Part shown: positions 25,949 through 34,728 of the stretch, piece after piece | Position numbering within the stretch: position 1 is the stretch's first letter | Layout: each line of letters begins with the position of its first letter | Assembly (NCBI RefSeq): GCF_042159835.1 | Contig: NZ_JBBVGT010000003.1 | Span: 372,001 to 436,000 of the forward strand | From: Albibacterium profundi | GTDB lineage: Bacteria; Bacteroidota; Bacteroidia; Sphingobacteriales; Sphingobacteriaceae | DNA: 64,000 nucleotides | Direction: 5' to 3' | The notes under the pieces: model-generated | What the model was told of the DNA's origin: nothing | Databases searched by the model: none | What the model saw: only the letters and a program-made list of their open reading frames with translations | Made by a program: the position numbers and the translations under genes

Positions 25949-27112
25949 ATGAAAGTAAATAATTTATTGCTCGGGATTTTAGTATCTGTCACAGGTCTAA
26001 GTTCCTGCGGAAATCAAACAAAAGAAACTATGGAGACTTCGGATTATTCGGCTCTTTTTCCTGAAAAAGAATCCTTTGAAGATACGATTGATAGTAAGGC
26101 TACCAAGCTGTATGTGATAAAAAACACGAAGGGGCTAGAGGCGGCGATTACCAACTATGGCGGTCGTATCGTGGGTTTAGTAGTGCCTGATCAGGACGGA
26201 AATCCGACCGATGTTGTGATTGGTATGGATTCGCCACAGGCTTATGCAGATGCCACCGAGCCTTATTTAGGAGCATTGATTGGTCGCGTCGGCAACCGCA
26301 TAGCCAATGGTCAGTTTACCCTAGACGGTGTTGAGTATTCTGTATTTAAAAACAATGGTCCAAATGCACTGCACGGTGGAAAGAAGGGTTTCCAATACGT
26401 GGTTTGGGACGGAGAACAACCGAACGACTCAACCTTGGTGCTTCGTTATAAATCGGTTGACGGCGAAGAGGGTTTCCCTGGAAACCTAGATGTGACGGTC
26501 ACGTATACAGCAACTGAAGATCAAGGCTTGAGAATTGACTATGAAGCAACGACGGATCAGAGAACGCCGGTGAACCTAACGAGCCATGCTTTCTTTAATT
26601 TGAATGGCGAAGGCTCAGGAACCATTAATAACCATATTCTACAAATTAATGCCGATCAGTTTACGCCGGTCGACAGCACCTTGATTCCATTAGGCGATCA
26701 GGCTTCTGTAGAAGGAACGCCTTTTGATTTCAGAGAACCTACTGCCATCGGCGCGCGGGTTGACGAATCAGATATGCAATTGAGCAATGGTGATGGTTAT
26801 GATCATAACTTTGTTCTAAACGGAGACGGTTACAAGCAGGCAGCGAAAGCTGTGGGCGACAAAAGTGGAATTGTTATGGAAGTTTACACAGATGAGCCCG
26901 GCTTGCAGTTTTATGGTGGTAACTTCATGGAAGGAAAAAATACGTTGAAGAGTGGGGCGACCGATGAATATCGGACTGCGTTCTGTTTGGAAACGCAGCA
27001 TTTCCCAGATTCGCCGAACCAAAGCAATTTTCCTTCGATCATTTTAGAGCCGGGAGATACGTATAAAACAACAACGGAATACCGCTTTTCTACACAAAGC
27101 GTAGGGGAATAG
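25949..27112 (+). CDS. galM: Aldose 1-epimerase (mutarotase), lipoprotein
   Basis: A 387-residue GalM family protein. A lipoprotein signal ends in the lipobox LSSC, so the enzyme is secreted and lipid-anchored, facing the periplasm or the cell surface. Family blocks include TNYGGRIVGLVVPD, GRVGNRIANGQF, ALHGGKKGF, the catalytic-His region NLTSHAFFNLNG, DGYDHNFVL, and the base region FCLETQHFPDSPNQ. It would equilibrate galactose or glucose anomers before uptake by the symporter encoded 30 bp upstream. A strong terminator follows. Confidence 0.94.
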   Translation: MKVNNLLLGILVSVTGLSSCGNQTKETMETSDYSALFPEKESFEDTIDSKATKLYVIKNTKGLEAAITNYGGRIVGLVVPDQDGNPTDVVIGMDSPQAYADATEPYLGALIGRVGNRIANGQFTLDGVEYSVFKNNGPNALHGGKKGFQYVVWDGEQPNDSTLVLRYKSVDGEEGFPGNLDVTVTYTATEDQGLRIDYEATTDQRTPVNLTSHAFFNLNGEGSGTINNHILQINADQFTPVDSTLIPLGDQASVEGTPFDFREPTAIGARVDESDMQLSNGDGYDHNFVLNGDGYKQAAKAVGDKSGIVMEVYTDEPGLQFYGGNFMEGKNTLKSGATDEYRTAFCLETQHFPDSPNQSNFPSIILEPGDTYKTTTEYRFSTQSVGE

Positions 27113-27130
27113 GACGTGATTCGTTTGCAG

Positions 27131-27170
27131 GAAACGAAATAAATTTCAATTCGATTTTTTATTTCGTTTC
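27131..27170 (+). terminator. Terminator of the galactose operon
   Basis: Perfect 13-bp arms at 27131-27143 and 27158-27170 with a 14-base loop, followed by TTTTTTCTTT. Confidence 0.8.
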
Positions 27171-27179
27171 TTTTTTCTT

Positions 27180-27201
27180 TATATTCGTGTACGTTACCGA
27201 A
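27180..27201 (+). promoter_or_regulatory. Composite promoter/operator, copy 1
   Basis: A -7-like TATATTCG (27180-27187) runs into the near-palindrome TTCGTGTACGTTACCGAA (27184-27201). The reverse complement differs by one base from the site at 29893. It precedes the Gfo/Idh-symporter genes by about 48 bp. A repressor bound here would cover the -7 element. The LacI regulator at 33568 is the best candidate. Confidence 0.65.
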
Positions 27202-27248
27202 CGTTAATTATAGAAAACCTGAAGACATTATAATAAAACCTAATCAAA

Positions 27249-28301
27249 ATGAAAGATACTTTTTTTGGTTTCGCGATTATCGGAACTGGCGCGATTGCTG
27301 AGATTCACGCAAAGGCGATAGAAGCAATTCCCAACGCACGTTTGGTAGGTGTTTTCAATCGCACCCACGAGAAGGCGGTCGCATTTGGGGAAAAGCATGC
27401 TTGTAAGGCCTATGAATCTATTGACGATTTGTTAACAAATAGTGATGTTCATATAGTTTGTATCTGTACAGCATCAGGTTTGCACCGTGATCCTGCCCTG
27501 AAGGCCATAGCCGCGGGGAAACACTGTATTATAGAGAAGCCTTTGGAGGTGACGCTGCAAAAGAGCGATGAAATCATTGAAGCGGCGAGAGAAAAAGGTG
27601 TGAAGGTAGCTGTGATTTATCCGACTCGATTTTACCCAGCTAGCCAACATATTAGAACGGCAATCGATGAAAATCGTTTTGGAAGCTTGGTGTTGGGCAG
27701 CGCTTATGTGAAATGGAGCAGAGATGAAGCTTATTATGCTTCAGCCGATTGGCGAGGTACTTGGGAGTTTGACGGTGGTGGTGCTTTGATGAATCAAGCG
27801 ATTCACTCGGTAGATATTCTGCAATGGTATATGGGGCCAGTAGAGTCGGTTCAAGCCATTGTTGCCAACGTCCGTCATAAAAATATTGAAGTAGAAGACA
27901 CAGCAGTAGCCATCCTGAAATTTAAGAACGGCGCGGTAGGAACAATAGAATGTTCAACGGCGGTTTATCCGGGTACTTTTAAGAAAATTGAAGTCATGGG
28001 AACGAAGGGTAGTGCGATTATTGAAGAAAATAGCCTTGTGCAGTGGCAGTTTGCTGACGAAAATGAAAAAGACCAAGAACTACGCGACATGCATGCTGGT
28101 GGCGGACCTGAAAAGGGCGGTGTCGCTAATCCGATGGATATTGGTTTTTACGGTCATCAGAAACAAATAGAAGATTTGATGGCAGCCATTTCTGAAAACC
28201 GGGAGCCCTTGGTAAATGGCGAAGAAGGTCGGAAATCGGTCGCCATTGTCAGAGCGGTATATGAAAGCGCGCAAAGCGGCAAACCGATATTAATCACCTA
28301 A
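27249..28301 (+). CDS. Gfo/Idh/MocA family oxidoreductase (cytoplasmic)
   Basis: A 350-residue NAD(P)-dependent sugar or cyclitol dehydrogenase. The Rossmann start is FAIIGTGAIAEIHAKAI, with the EKPLEV motif (Lys of the catalytic EKP) near residue 97 and the HSVDILQWYMGPVESV block in the C-terminal domain. There is no signal sequence. It heads the operon controlled by the first composite operator and is followed by a symporter gene, so it probably oxidises the imported sugar. Substrate unknown. Confidence 0.9.
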   Translation: MKDTFFGFAIIGTGAIAEIHAKAIEAIPNARLVGVFNRTHEKAVAFGEKHACKAYESIDDLLTNSDVHIVCICTASGLHRDPALKAIAAGKHCIIEKPLEVTLQKSDEIIEAAREKGVKVAVIYPTRFYPASQHIRTAIDENRFGSLVLGSAYVKWSRDEAYYASADWRGTWEFDGGGALMNQAIHSVDILQWYMGPVESVQAIVANVRHKNIEVEDTAVAILKFKNGAVGTIECSTAVYPGTFKKIEVMGTKGSAIIEENSLVQWQFADENEKDQELRDMHAGGGPEKGGVANPMDIGFYGHQKQIEDLMAAISENREPLVNGEEGRKSVAIVRAVYESAQSGKPILIT

Positions 28302-28337
28302 ACGATAAACCCAAATCCCCCATAACAGAACAACGCT

Positions 28338-29825
28338 ATGCAAACAGTTGACTACTTAGTTATTGTCGGTTTCTTCGTCGTATTGATTGCCATCGGAATT
28401 TACAGCTATACCAAAGTGAAAAATTCGGCTGATTTTTTTACCGCTGGCGGAAAGTTGCCTTGGTGGCTATCCGGAATTTCACACCACGTATCGGGTTATA
28501 GCGGTGCCGTCTTTGTTGCCTACGCATCCATTGCGTACACCCACGGTTTTACGATGTACGTTTGGTGGGCGCTTACGATCGCTATCGCCATGCTGGGAAC
28601 TGTCTATTTCATTGCTCCGCGTTGGGCTAGACTGCGTACAAAGACCGGCATTCAGTCGCCAACCGAATACTTGTCGACACGTTACAATGTGCCGGCGCAA
28701 CAGATTATGGCTTGGAGCGGTGTCATTGTTAAACTTTTCGATGTAGGTGCTAAGTGGGCCGCGGTCGGCATCCTGTTAAATGCGTTTATGGGGATTCCAA
28801 TTTCAACCGGGATTGTAATATCCGGTATTGTGACACTGTTTTATGTGACGCTGGGCGGCTTATGGGCAGATGTCCTCAATGACCTTGCATCTTTTGTCAT
28901 TCAGGTTGCTTCGGGCTTAGTAATGTTTGTTATGATCTTACTGCAATTAGGCGATGGCATAGAGGGAATATTTACGATGTGGGATCGGCTCCCAGAGGCA
29001 CACTCTCAACCATTTAATTCACCTTATACTGCTGGTTTTGCTATGGCGTTCTTAGTGATAAACTTTTTCAGTTATAGTGGCGGCACGTGGAACTTGGCTA
29101 CGCGATTTATTTCTTCTCAATCCGGTAAAGAGGCTCAGAAAGCAGCTATGTTTTCCTCGTTTTTGTATCTGATATGGCCACTTATTCTTCTGTTTCCGAT
29201 GTTTGCTGCACCGATATTTCTGCCGGATTTAGCCAATCCCGAGCAATCGTATTCCCTAATGGCTATGGAGTTTCTGCCACCAGGACTATTAGGTTTACTG
29301 ATCGCTTCGTTATTTTCAAATACCTTGTCCATGACCGCCTCAGATGCTAATACAATCTCTTCAGTGATAACGAGAGATATCCTTCCGGTTGTGAATAAAC
29401 GAATTAAGCATTTCAGCTCGCAAAGGATGTTGCTGATTGCACGGACAACGACTTTCAGTTTTATTTTGATTACAATTGTTATCGCGTTTAATTCGGAACG
29501 ATTTGGTGGTGTGATCGGTTTGTTGATTACTTGGTTTGCAGCATTATTGGGGCCTATTTCCATACCGATGATTTTAGGTTTGCTACCGGTATTCAGACGT
29601 AGTGATAGTCGCGCCGCTATCTTTTCCATTATAGGAGGCTTGGCTGCTTTTGCCATTCTCAAGTATGTTGTTATGGAAATGGAAGTGCTTGTGCCTCTGT
29701 CATTAGAAATGTCTGCTCCTTTGTTAAGCTCCTTGTTAATCTATATTGGGTTTGCTGTTTTTTCGAAAGCGCCAGTAGAACCTGAGGTGCAGGATATGCT
29801 CGACTCATTGGACCAGGATGGTTGA
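28338..29825 (+). CDS. Sodium:solute symporter (SSS family)
   Basis: A 495-residue inner-membrane transporter with about 13 hydrophobic segments. DFFTAGGKLPWWLSGISHHVSGYSG-like N-terminal blocks and the QSPTEYLSTRYN segment are typical of SSS transporters in Bacteroidota sugar clusters. It lies between two Gfo/Idh genes and 37 bp behind the first. The transported compound is probably the sugar or amino sugar processed by this cluster. Confidence 0.9.
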   Translation: MQTVDYLVIVGFFVVLIAIGIYSYTKVKNSADFFTAGGKLPWWLSGISHHVSGYSGAVFVAYASIAYTHGFTMYVWWALTIAIAMLGTVYFIAPRWARLRTKTGIQSPTEYLSTRYNVPAQQIMAWSGVIVKLFDVGAKWAAVGILLNAFMGIPISTGIVISGIVTLFYVTLGGLWADVLNDLASFVIQVASGLVMFVMILLQLGDGIEGIFTMWDRLPEAHSQPFNSPYTAGFAMAFLVINFFSYSGGTWNLATRFISSQSGKEAQKAAMFSSFLYLIWPLILLFPMFAAPIFLPDLANPEQSYSLMAMEFLPPGLLGLLIASLFSNTLSMTASDANTISSVITRDILPVVNKRIKHFSSQRMLLIARTTTFSFILITIVIAFNSERFGGVIGLLITWFAALLGPISIPMILGLLPVFRRSDSRAAIFSIIGGLAAFAILKYVVMEMEVLVPLSLEMSAPLLSSLLIYIGFAVFSKAPVEPEVQDMLDSLDQDG

Positions 29826-29888
29826 TCGGATCGATGATAACTTATTCATTAAAAATGAAATATTTTCTTCATTGAAAAATAATTAAAC

Positions 29889-29910
29889 TAAATTCGGTGA
29901 CGTACACGAA
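29889..29910 (+). promoter_or_regulatory. Composite promoter/operator, copy 2
   Basis: TAAATTCG (29889-29896) merges into TTCGGTGACGTACACGAA (29893-29910), 54 bp before the Tat-type Gfo/Idh gene. It matches 17 of 18 bases of the reverse complement of the site at 27184. The shared layout with copies 1 and 3 argues for one regulator. Confidence 0.65.
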
Positions 29911-29964
29911 GCGTTCCTATATTCTAAGAAAAGAGACAATTTTTGTAAACCCAAATAAATAATT

Positions 29965-30981
29965 ATGAATAATAAATTCAACCGCCGTACTTTTATAAAG
30001 ACGTCCGCCGCTGCGGGGGTAGGACTCGGTGTTATGGGAGGTTTTTCGGATTTATTTGCTGCGCAGGCTAGTGGAAAGCGCGTGGGTATCATCGGATTGG
30101 ATACATCTCACAGTATTGCGTTTACTAAAACCTTAAATGCCAAAGAAGCTGACCCGGTATATAGGGATTATAAGGTTGTCGCTGCCTATCCGCGGGGTAG
30201 TAAAGATATCGAGTCCTCGGTATCCCGGGTTGATGGTTACATAAAAGATATTCAGCAATATGGTGTTGAAATTGTGGATAGCATTGAAAGTCTACTCAGC
30301 AAAGTAGATGTTATTCTTTTAGAGAGTAATGACGGTCGCGTACATCTAGAGCAGGCATTGCCCGTTTTCAAAGCTGGTAAACGAACTTTTATTGATAAAC
30401 CGATAGCTGCATCCTTAAGGGACACGATAGCGATATTTGATCAAGCAGAAGCGCATGATGTTCCAATCTTCTCTTGTTCTTCCCTTCGTTACATGAAGAG
30501 CGCTCAGGAAGTAGCTCAGGGAAAAGTTGGTAAGGTGCTAGGCGCCGATGCTTTTAGTCCGGCGAAACTGGAAGACACCCATCCTGATTTGCTCTGGTAC
30601 GGCATTCATGGCATAGAAATTTTGTTTACGGTCATGGGAACGGGTTGTAAAACGCTTACACGTACACACACGAAAGATACAGATGTTGTAGTGGGTGTTT
30701 GGGAGGATGGGCGCGTGGGAACCTTTAGAGGGTTACGATCGGGAAAAAATGCCTACGGAGGTACGGTTTATGGCGAAAACGGCGTTCAGGTATTGGGGCC
30801 TTTCGATGGTTATAATCCTTTGCTGAAGCAAATCGTAGATTTTTTCGATTCGGGTGTGCCGCCAGTTAGTAAACAAGAGACACTTGAAATTGTAGCATTT
30901 GCGGAGGCTGCAGATATAAGTAAGAATAATGGAGGCTCCGCTGTTAGTTTAGCTTCCGTATTTGAGAAAGCTTTGAAATAA
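29965..30981 (+). CDS. Tat-exported Gfo/Idh/MocA oxidoreductase
   Basis: A 338-residue protein with a twin-arginine signal, NRRTFIKTSAAAGVGLGVMGG, so it is exported folded with its cofactor. The Rossmann region follows as KRVGIIGLDTSHSIAF, then DVILLESNDGR and FIDKPIAASL, where the usual EKP is DKP. The C-terminal domain is shorter than in most family members. It is the first gene after composite operator 2 and is followed by a second Tat-type member. Probably a periplasmic sugar dehydrogenase or a related activity; substrate unknown. Confidence 0.88.
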   Translation: MNNKFNRRTFIKTSAAAGVGLGVMGGFSDLFAAQASGKRVGIIGLDTSHSIAFTKTLNAKEADPVYRDYKVVAAYPRGSKDIESSVSRVDGYIKDIQQYGVEIVDSIESLLSKVDVILLESNDGRVHLEQALPVFKAGKRTFIDKPIAASLRDTIAIFDQAEAHDVPIFSCSSLRYMKSAQEVAQGKVGKVLGADAFSPAKLEDTHPDLLWYGIHGIEILFTVMGTGCKTLTRTHTKDTDVVVGVWEDGRVGTFRGLRSGKNAYGGTVYGENGVQVLGPFDGYNPLLKQIVDFFDSGVPPVSKQETLEIVAFAEAADISKNNGGSAVSLASVFEKALK

Positions 30982-30995
30982 TCAATTTAGAAATT

Positions 30996-32339
30996 ATGAA
31001 AGATAACCGTAGAGATTTTTTAAAGAAGGCAGCCATAGGGACTGCTGCAGCTTCATTTGGTGGTGTGTTACCCGGATTCAGCCCGAAAAGCTATGCAAAT
31101 ATTGCAGGAGCGAATGATCGTGTCACGGTCGCCGTTATGGGCGTAAATTCCCGCGGACGAGCCTTGGGGAACAATTTTGCACTCCAAAAGAACTGTGAAG
31201 TCATTTATATATCGGATGTCGATCGAAGAGCTGCTGCGAAGTGTATTTCTTCAGTAGCGAAAAATCAAGGTAATAAACCGAAGGCTGCACCGGATTTTAG
31301 AAAGGCTCTTGAGGATAAAGACTTGGATGCGCTCGTTGTTGCCGCGCCAGACCATTGGCATGCGCCTGCAGCGATTCTTGCATCATCAGCGGGGAAGCAT
31401 GTTTATCTGGAAAAGCCGTGTAGCCATAACCCACACGAGGGTGAATTATTAGTAAAGGCCGTCGAAAAGTACAAGAATGTTATCCAAATGGGTAACCAAC
31501 GGAGATCGTGGCCGAATGTAGTTGCAGCTATTAAAGAACTGCATGATGGAGCGATAGGTAAAACCTATATGGCAAGAACCTGGTATGCTAATAACCGAGG
31601 TTCGATCGGCACTGGAAAGAAAACGTCGGTGCCGTCGTGGTTGGACTATGAATTATGGCAGGGGCCGGCACCACGACTTGATTACCAAGATAATCTGATC
31701 CATTATAATTGGCATTGGTTCTGGCACTGGGGAACCGGTGAGGCCTTAAATAATGGAACCCACTTTGTTGACCTAGCTCGATGGGGGCTGGATGTTGAAT
31801 ATCCGACGAAGGTCACCTCAGTCGGTGGTCGTTATCGATATAAAGACGATTGGGAAACGCCGGATACACAGACTATTGGTTTGGAGTTTGGTGATAAAGG
31901 AACGATTACCTGGGAGGGCCGGAGCTGTAACGGTCGCACATCAGACGGAGGAACAGTTGGCGTTGTATTCTATGGAGAAAAAGGTTCTTTACAAATCAAC
32001 GGTGGAAATGAATATAAAATATTCGATTTGAAAAATAAGTTGGTAAAAGAGGTTAAAAATGATACCAACTTTGTGGAAGGCGACTTAATGAACCCGTCGC
32101 AAGCGCTGGACGCCCATCATATTCAGAATTTCTTTTCTGCTATCAAAAACGGCGAAAAGCTAAATTCAGATATCATCGGTGGACATCAAAGTACGCTGCT
32201 GGTACAACTGGGCAATATCGCACAACGGACGGGCAGGACACTGGATATAGATCCGTCGAATGGCCATATTCTAAATAACCCTGACGCAATGAAGTATTGG
32301 AGTCGGGAGTATGAACCGGGATGGGAACCCAAGGTTTAG
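30996..32339 (+). CDS. Tat-exported Gfo/Idh/MocA oxidoreductase, long form
   Basis: A 447-residue protein with the Tat signal NRRDFLKKAAIGTAAAS and a cleavage site near residue 34. VAVMGVNSRGRALG is the Rossmann start, APDHWHAPA and YLEKPCSHNPHEG are hallmarks of the branch found in glycoside-oxidising clusters, and the HFVDLARWGL block holds the likely catalytic His/Asp. Related Tat-type proteins include NAD-dependent GH109 glycosidases and 3-keto-glycoside dehydrogenases; which applies here cannot be decided. It sits 15 bp behind the previous gene and before a NagA-like gene. Confidence 0.9.
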   Translation: MKDNRRDFLKKAAIGTAAASFGGVLPGFSPKSYANIAGANDRVTVAVMGVNSRGRALGNNFALQKNCEVIYISDVDRRAAAKCISSVAKNQGNKPKAAPDFRKALEDKDLDALVVAAPDHWHAPAAILASSAGKHVYLEKPCSHNPHEGELLVKAVEKYKNVIQMGNQRRSWPNVVAAIKELHDGAIGKTYMARTWYANNRGSIGTGKKTSVPSWLDYELWQGPAPRLDYQDNLIHYNWHWFWHWGTGEALNNGTHFVDLARWGLDVEYPTKVTSVGGRYRYKDDWETPDTQTIGLEFGDKGTITWEGRSCNGRTSDGGTVGVVFYGEKGSLQINGGNEYKIFDLKNKLVKEVKNDTNFVEGDLMNPSQALDAHHIQNFFSAIKNGEKLNSDIIGGHQSTLLVQLGNIAQRTGRTLDIDPSNGHILNNPDAMKYWSREYEPGWEPKV

Positions 32340-32366
32340 TCGACCAAAAGTAATTGCTGCATCAAC

Positions 32367-33551
32367 ATGTCAAAAATAAAGCTGATTAATGGCCGTGTAA
32401 TTACGGAAGCACGAATTATTTCGAATGCTTCTGTTCTCATCGTAAATGATAAAATAGCGGAAGTTAGCCCTGGTGATATTACATGCTCGGATGCGACAGT
32501 AATCGATGTCGGAGGAAATTATATATCGCCTGGTTTTGTTGATATTCATGTTCATGGTGGAGGTAACCGCGATTTCATGGATGGAAGTGTAGATGCATTT
32601 CTACGTATCGCAGAAACACATGCCCGATATGGGACTACTTCGATGGTGCCGACGACATTGACGAGCGAAAAAGAGCATCTTTTGCATACTTTGGCTATAT
32701 ACGATGAAGCCAATGGCTTGAATCAGCAAGGTAGCCAGTTTCTCGGAATGCATTTAGAAGGACCCTATTTTGCATTAAGTCAGCGAGGTGCACAGGATCC
32801 TAAGTATATCAGAAATCCCGATCCGAACGAATATGAGGAGGTTATTGCTAAATCACGATCGATAAGCCGATGGAGTGCTGCTCCTGAACTGCCTGGTGCA
32901 ATAGAGTTTGGGCGGTATTTAGGGAAGCATGGTATTTTAGCCGCGATTGCTCATACGGACGCGATTTATGAAGAGGTGATCGAAGCTGTTGAAGCGGGCT
33001 ACTCTTTAGCGACACATCTTTATTCAGCTATGTCAGGTGTGACGCGACGGAATGCATTTCGTTATGCAGGTGTTATTGAAAGTGCATTTCTTATCGATCA
33101 TATGGATGTGGAGGTGATTGCCGACGGGATTCATTTGCCTGCACCCTTGCTCAAATTAATCTATAAAATTAAAGGTCCGGACCGAATAGCCTTGATTACC
33201 GACGCAATGCGAGCTGCCGGAATGCCACCCGGTGAGAGTATTCTTGGGAATAAAGACACAGGTCTAAAGGTGCTTGTGGAGGATGGGGTTGCGAAATTGC
33301 CGGATCGATCAGCTTTCGCTGGAAGTGTGGCAACTGCTGATCGTTTGGTAAGGACCATGATGGAATTGGCAGATGTTCCGATTGTTGAAGCTGTTAGGAT
33401 GATGTCATTAACACCTGCTAGAATTATGAACGTTGATTCTCAGAAAGGATCATTAGCAGTTGGTAAAGATGCAGATATTACCGTTTTTGACGATAAAATC
33501 AATATATTTATGACCGTAATCAAGGGCCAAGTGTTGTTTAACAAATTATAA
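32367..33551 (+). CDS. nagA: N-acetylglucosamine-6-phosphate deacetylase-like amidohydrolase
   Basis: A 394-residue amidohydrolase with the NagA pattern: metal-binding VDIHVHGGGNRDFMDG, HLEGPYFALSQRGAQDP with the metal Glu, the AHTDA His, THLYSAMSG, and the catalytic Asp in LITDAMRAAGMPPG. Length is normal. It would remove acetyl from an N-acetyl amino sugar (phosphate). It lies with a NagB-like gene and Tat-type oxidoreductases, which suggests amino-sugar catabolism, but no amino-sugar kinase is visible, so the true substrate may be an unphosphorylated or differently modified sugar. Confidence 0.88.
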   Translation: MSKIKLINGRVITEARIISNASVLIVNDKIAEVSPGDITCSDATVIDVGGNYISPGFVDIHVHGGGNRDFMDGSVDAFLRIAETHARYGTTSMVPTTLTSEKEHLLHTLAIYDEANGLNQQGSQFLGMHLEGPYFALSQRGAQDPKYIRNPDPNEYEEVIAKSRSISRWSAAPELPGAIEFGRYLGKHGILAAIAHTDAIYEEVIEAVEAGYSLATHLYSAMSGVTRRNAFRYAGVIESAFLIDHMDVEVIADGIHLPAPLLKLIYKIKGPDRIALITDAMRAAGMPPGESILGNKDTGLKVLVEDGVAKLPDRSAFAGSVATADRLVRTMMELADVPIVEAVRMMSLTPARIMNVDSQKGSLAVGKDADITVFDDKINIFMTVIKGQVLFNKL

Positions 33552-33567
33552 ACAAGTATTCACGTTA

Positions 33568-34629
33568 ATGGGTAAAAAGGAAAAACAATTAGTTGGGGTC
33601 AAGGAGATCGCAAGAAGAGCGGGTGTCTCCATTGCAACGGTAGATCGCGTTTTGCATAATCGTTCCGGTGTATCCGAGCGTACGAAGACTAAGATTCAAG
33701 CGATTATAAAGGACCTCAATTACCAACCGAACCTTTTGGCGAGGCGCTTAGCTTCAGGTAAGACATTAAATCTGGTTACGCTGATACCTGAAGTATCTGA
33801 AGAAACGGACTATTGGAGCGTACCTCTAGAAGGCGTGTTACAGGCTGAAAAGGAAATACAACCCTATAATGTTAAAATCACAAAGTTGTTCTACGATATG
33901 AATAATCGCGAGTCTTTTGTGAACCAAACCCAGATTATATTAAATGATAAAGTTGACGGGGTGTTATTAGCACCTGCGTTTATTGATGAAGCAATAGAAT
34001 TTACGGATATATGTCAAGAAAGGAAGATCCCGTTTGTGTTTATTAATTCGGATATTCCTAACCAAAAGAGCTTGTGCTATTTCGGCCCCAATTTATACCA
34101 CAGTGGTTACTCTGTCGCTCATCTGGTTAATTATCTGATAGAAAAGGATGATAAAGTTCTCTTGGTAAATATCTCAAAAGATATTGGAGCCGACCATCAT
34201 ATTCTACGAAAGGAAGAAGGTTTTAAAGCATATTTAAAGGATCATGATATCAAAGAGCCGATCCAGCTAAGTATAACGGAAACAGATTATCCTTCGGTAC
34301 AAAAAAGTATGTCGTCAGCTTTTAAAAAACACCCTGATATAAAACTTGTTTTTGTTACGAATTCGCGTGTATCTAAAGTAGCTAAATATTTGGCTTCGAT
34401 AGGTAGAGAAGATATTATTTTAATCGGGTACGATTTTCTAAGTGAAAATATAAAGTACTTAGAAAACCGAACCATCGACTTTCTGATATGTGAAAAACCA
34501 CAGGAGCAAGCATATCGAGGGGTAAGGGCTCTTTACCAGAAGTTGGTGTTTGAGGTTGATATAGAAAGCGAATATTTTATGCCAATTGACATCATAACCA
34601 AAGAAAATTGTCAATTTTATAAAAATTAA
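33568..34629 (+). CDS. LacI family transcriptional regulator (amino-sugar cluster)
   Basis: A 353-residue regulator. The helix-turn-helix is VKEIARRAGVSIATVDRVLHNRSGV, with the hinge NLLARRLASGKT and a PBP-like effector domain. Its placement inside the Gfo/Idh-NagA-NagB cluster and the three copies of a shared CG-centred operator (27184, 29893, 34662) make it the best candidate for that regulon. Only 16 bp separate it from nagA. Confidence 0.92.
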   Translation: MGKKEKQLVGVKEIARRAGVSIATVDRVLHNRSGVSERTKTKIQAIIKDLNYQPNLLARRLASGKTLNLVTLIPEVSEETDYWSVPLEGVLQAEKEIQPYNVKITKLFYDMNNRESFVNQTQIILNDKVDGVLLAPAFIDEAIEFTDICQERKIPFVFINSDIPNQKSLCYFGPNLYHSGYSVAHLVNYLIEKDDKVLLVNISKDIGADHHILRKEEGFKAYLKDHDIKEPIQLSITETDYPSVQKSMSSAFKKHPDIKLVFVTNSRVSKVAKYLASIGREDIILIGYDFLSENIKYLENRTIDFLICEKPQEQAYRGVRALYQKLVFEVDIESEYFMPIDIITKENCQFYKN

Positions 34630-34657
34630 AAATACAATCGGGGCTTGTTTCCGTCGC

Positions 34658-34679
34658 TAATTTCGGGTACGTACACAGG
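34658..34679 (+). promoter_or_regulatory. Composite promoter/operator, copy 3
   Basis: TAATTTCG (34658-34665) overlaps TTCGGGTACGTACACAGG (34662-34679), about 50 bp before the NagB-like gene. It matches 13 of 18 bases of copy 2, with loss of symmetry at the right end. Same promoter/operator overlap as copies 1 and 2. Confidence 0.55.
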
Positions 34680-34728
34680 CTTGACGATGGAACATTGTTT
34701 TATTAATAGATGTTAAAAGCAAATAAGT

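Noticed and set aside
23029..27112. Complete Leloir pathway operon
   Set aside because: Only galK, a symporter and a mutarotase are present; no galT or galE in the window.
29135..29662. Minus-strand 175-codon ORF opposite the symporter gene
   Set aside because: Composition mirrors the hydrophobic codons of the symporter on the other strand; no domain and no ribosome-binding context.
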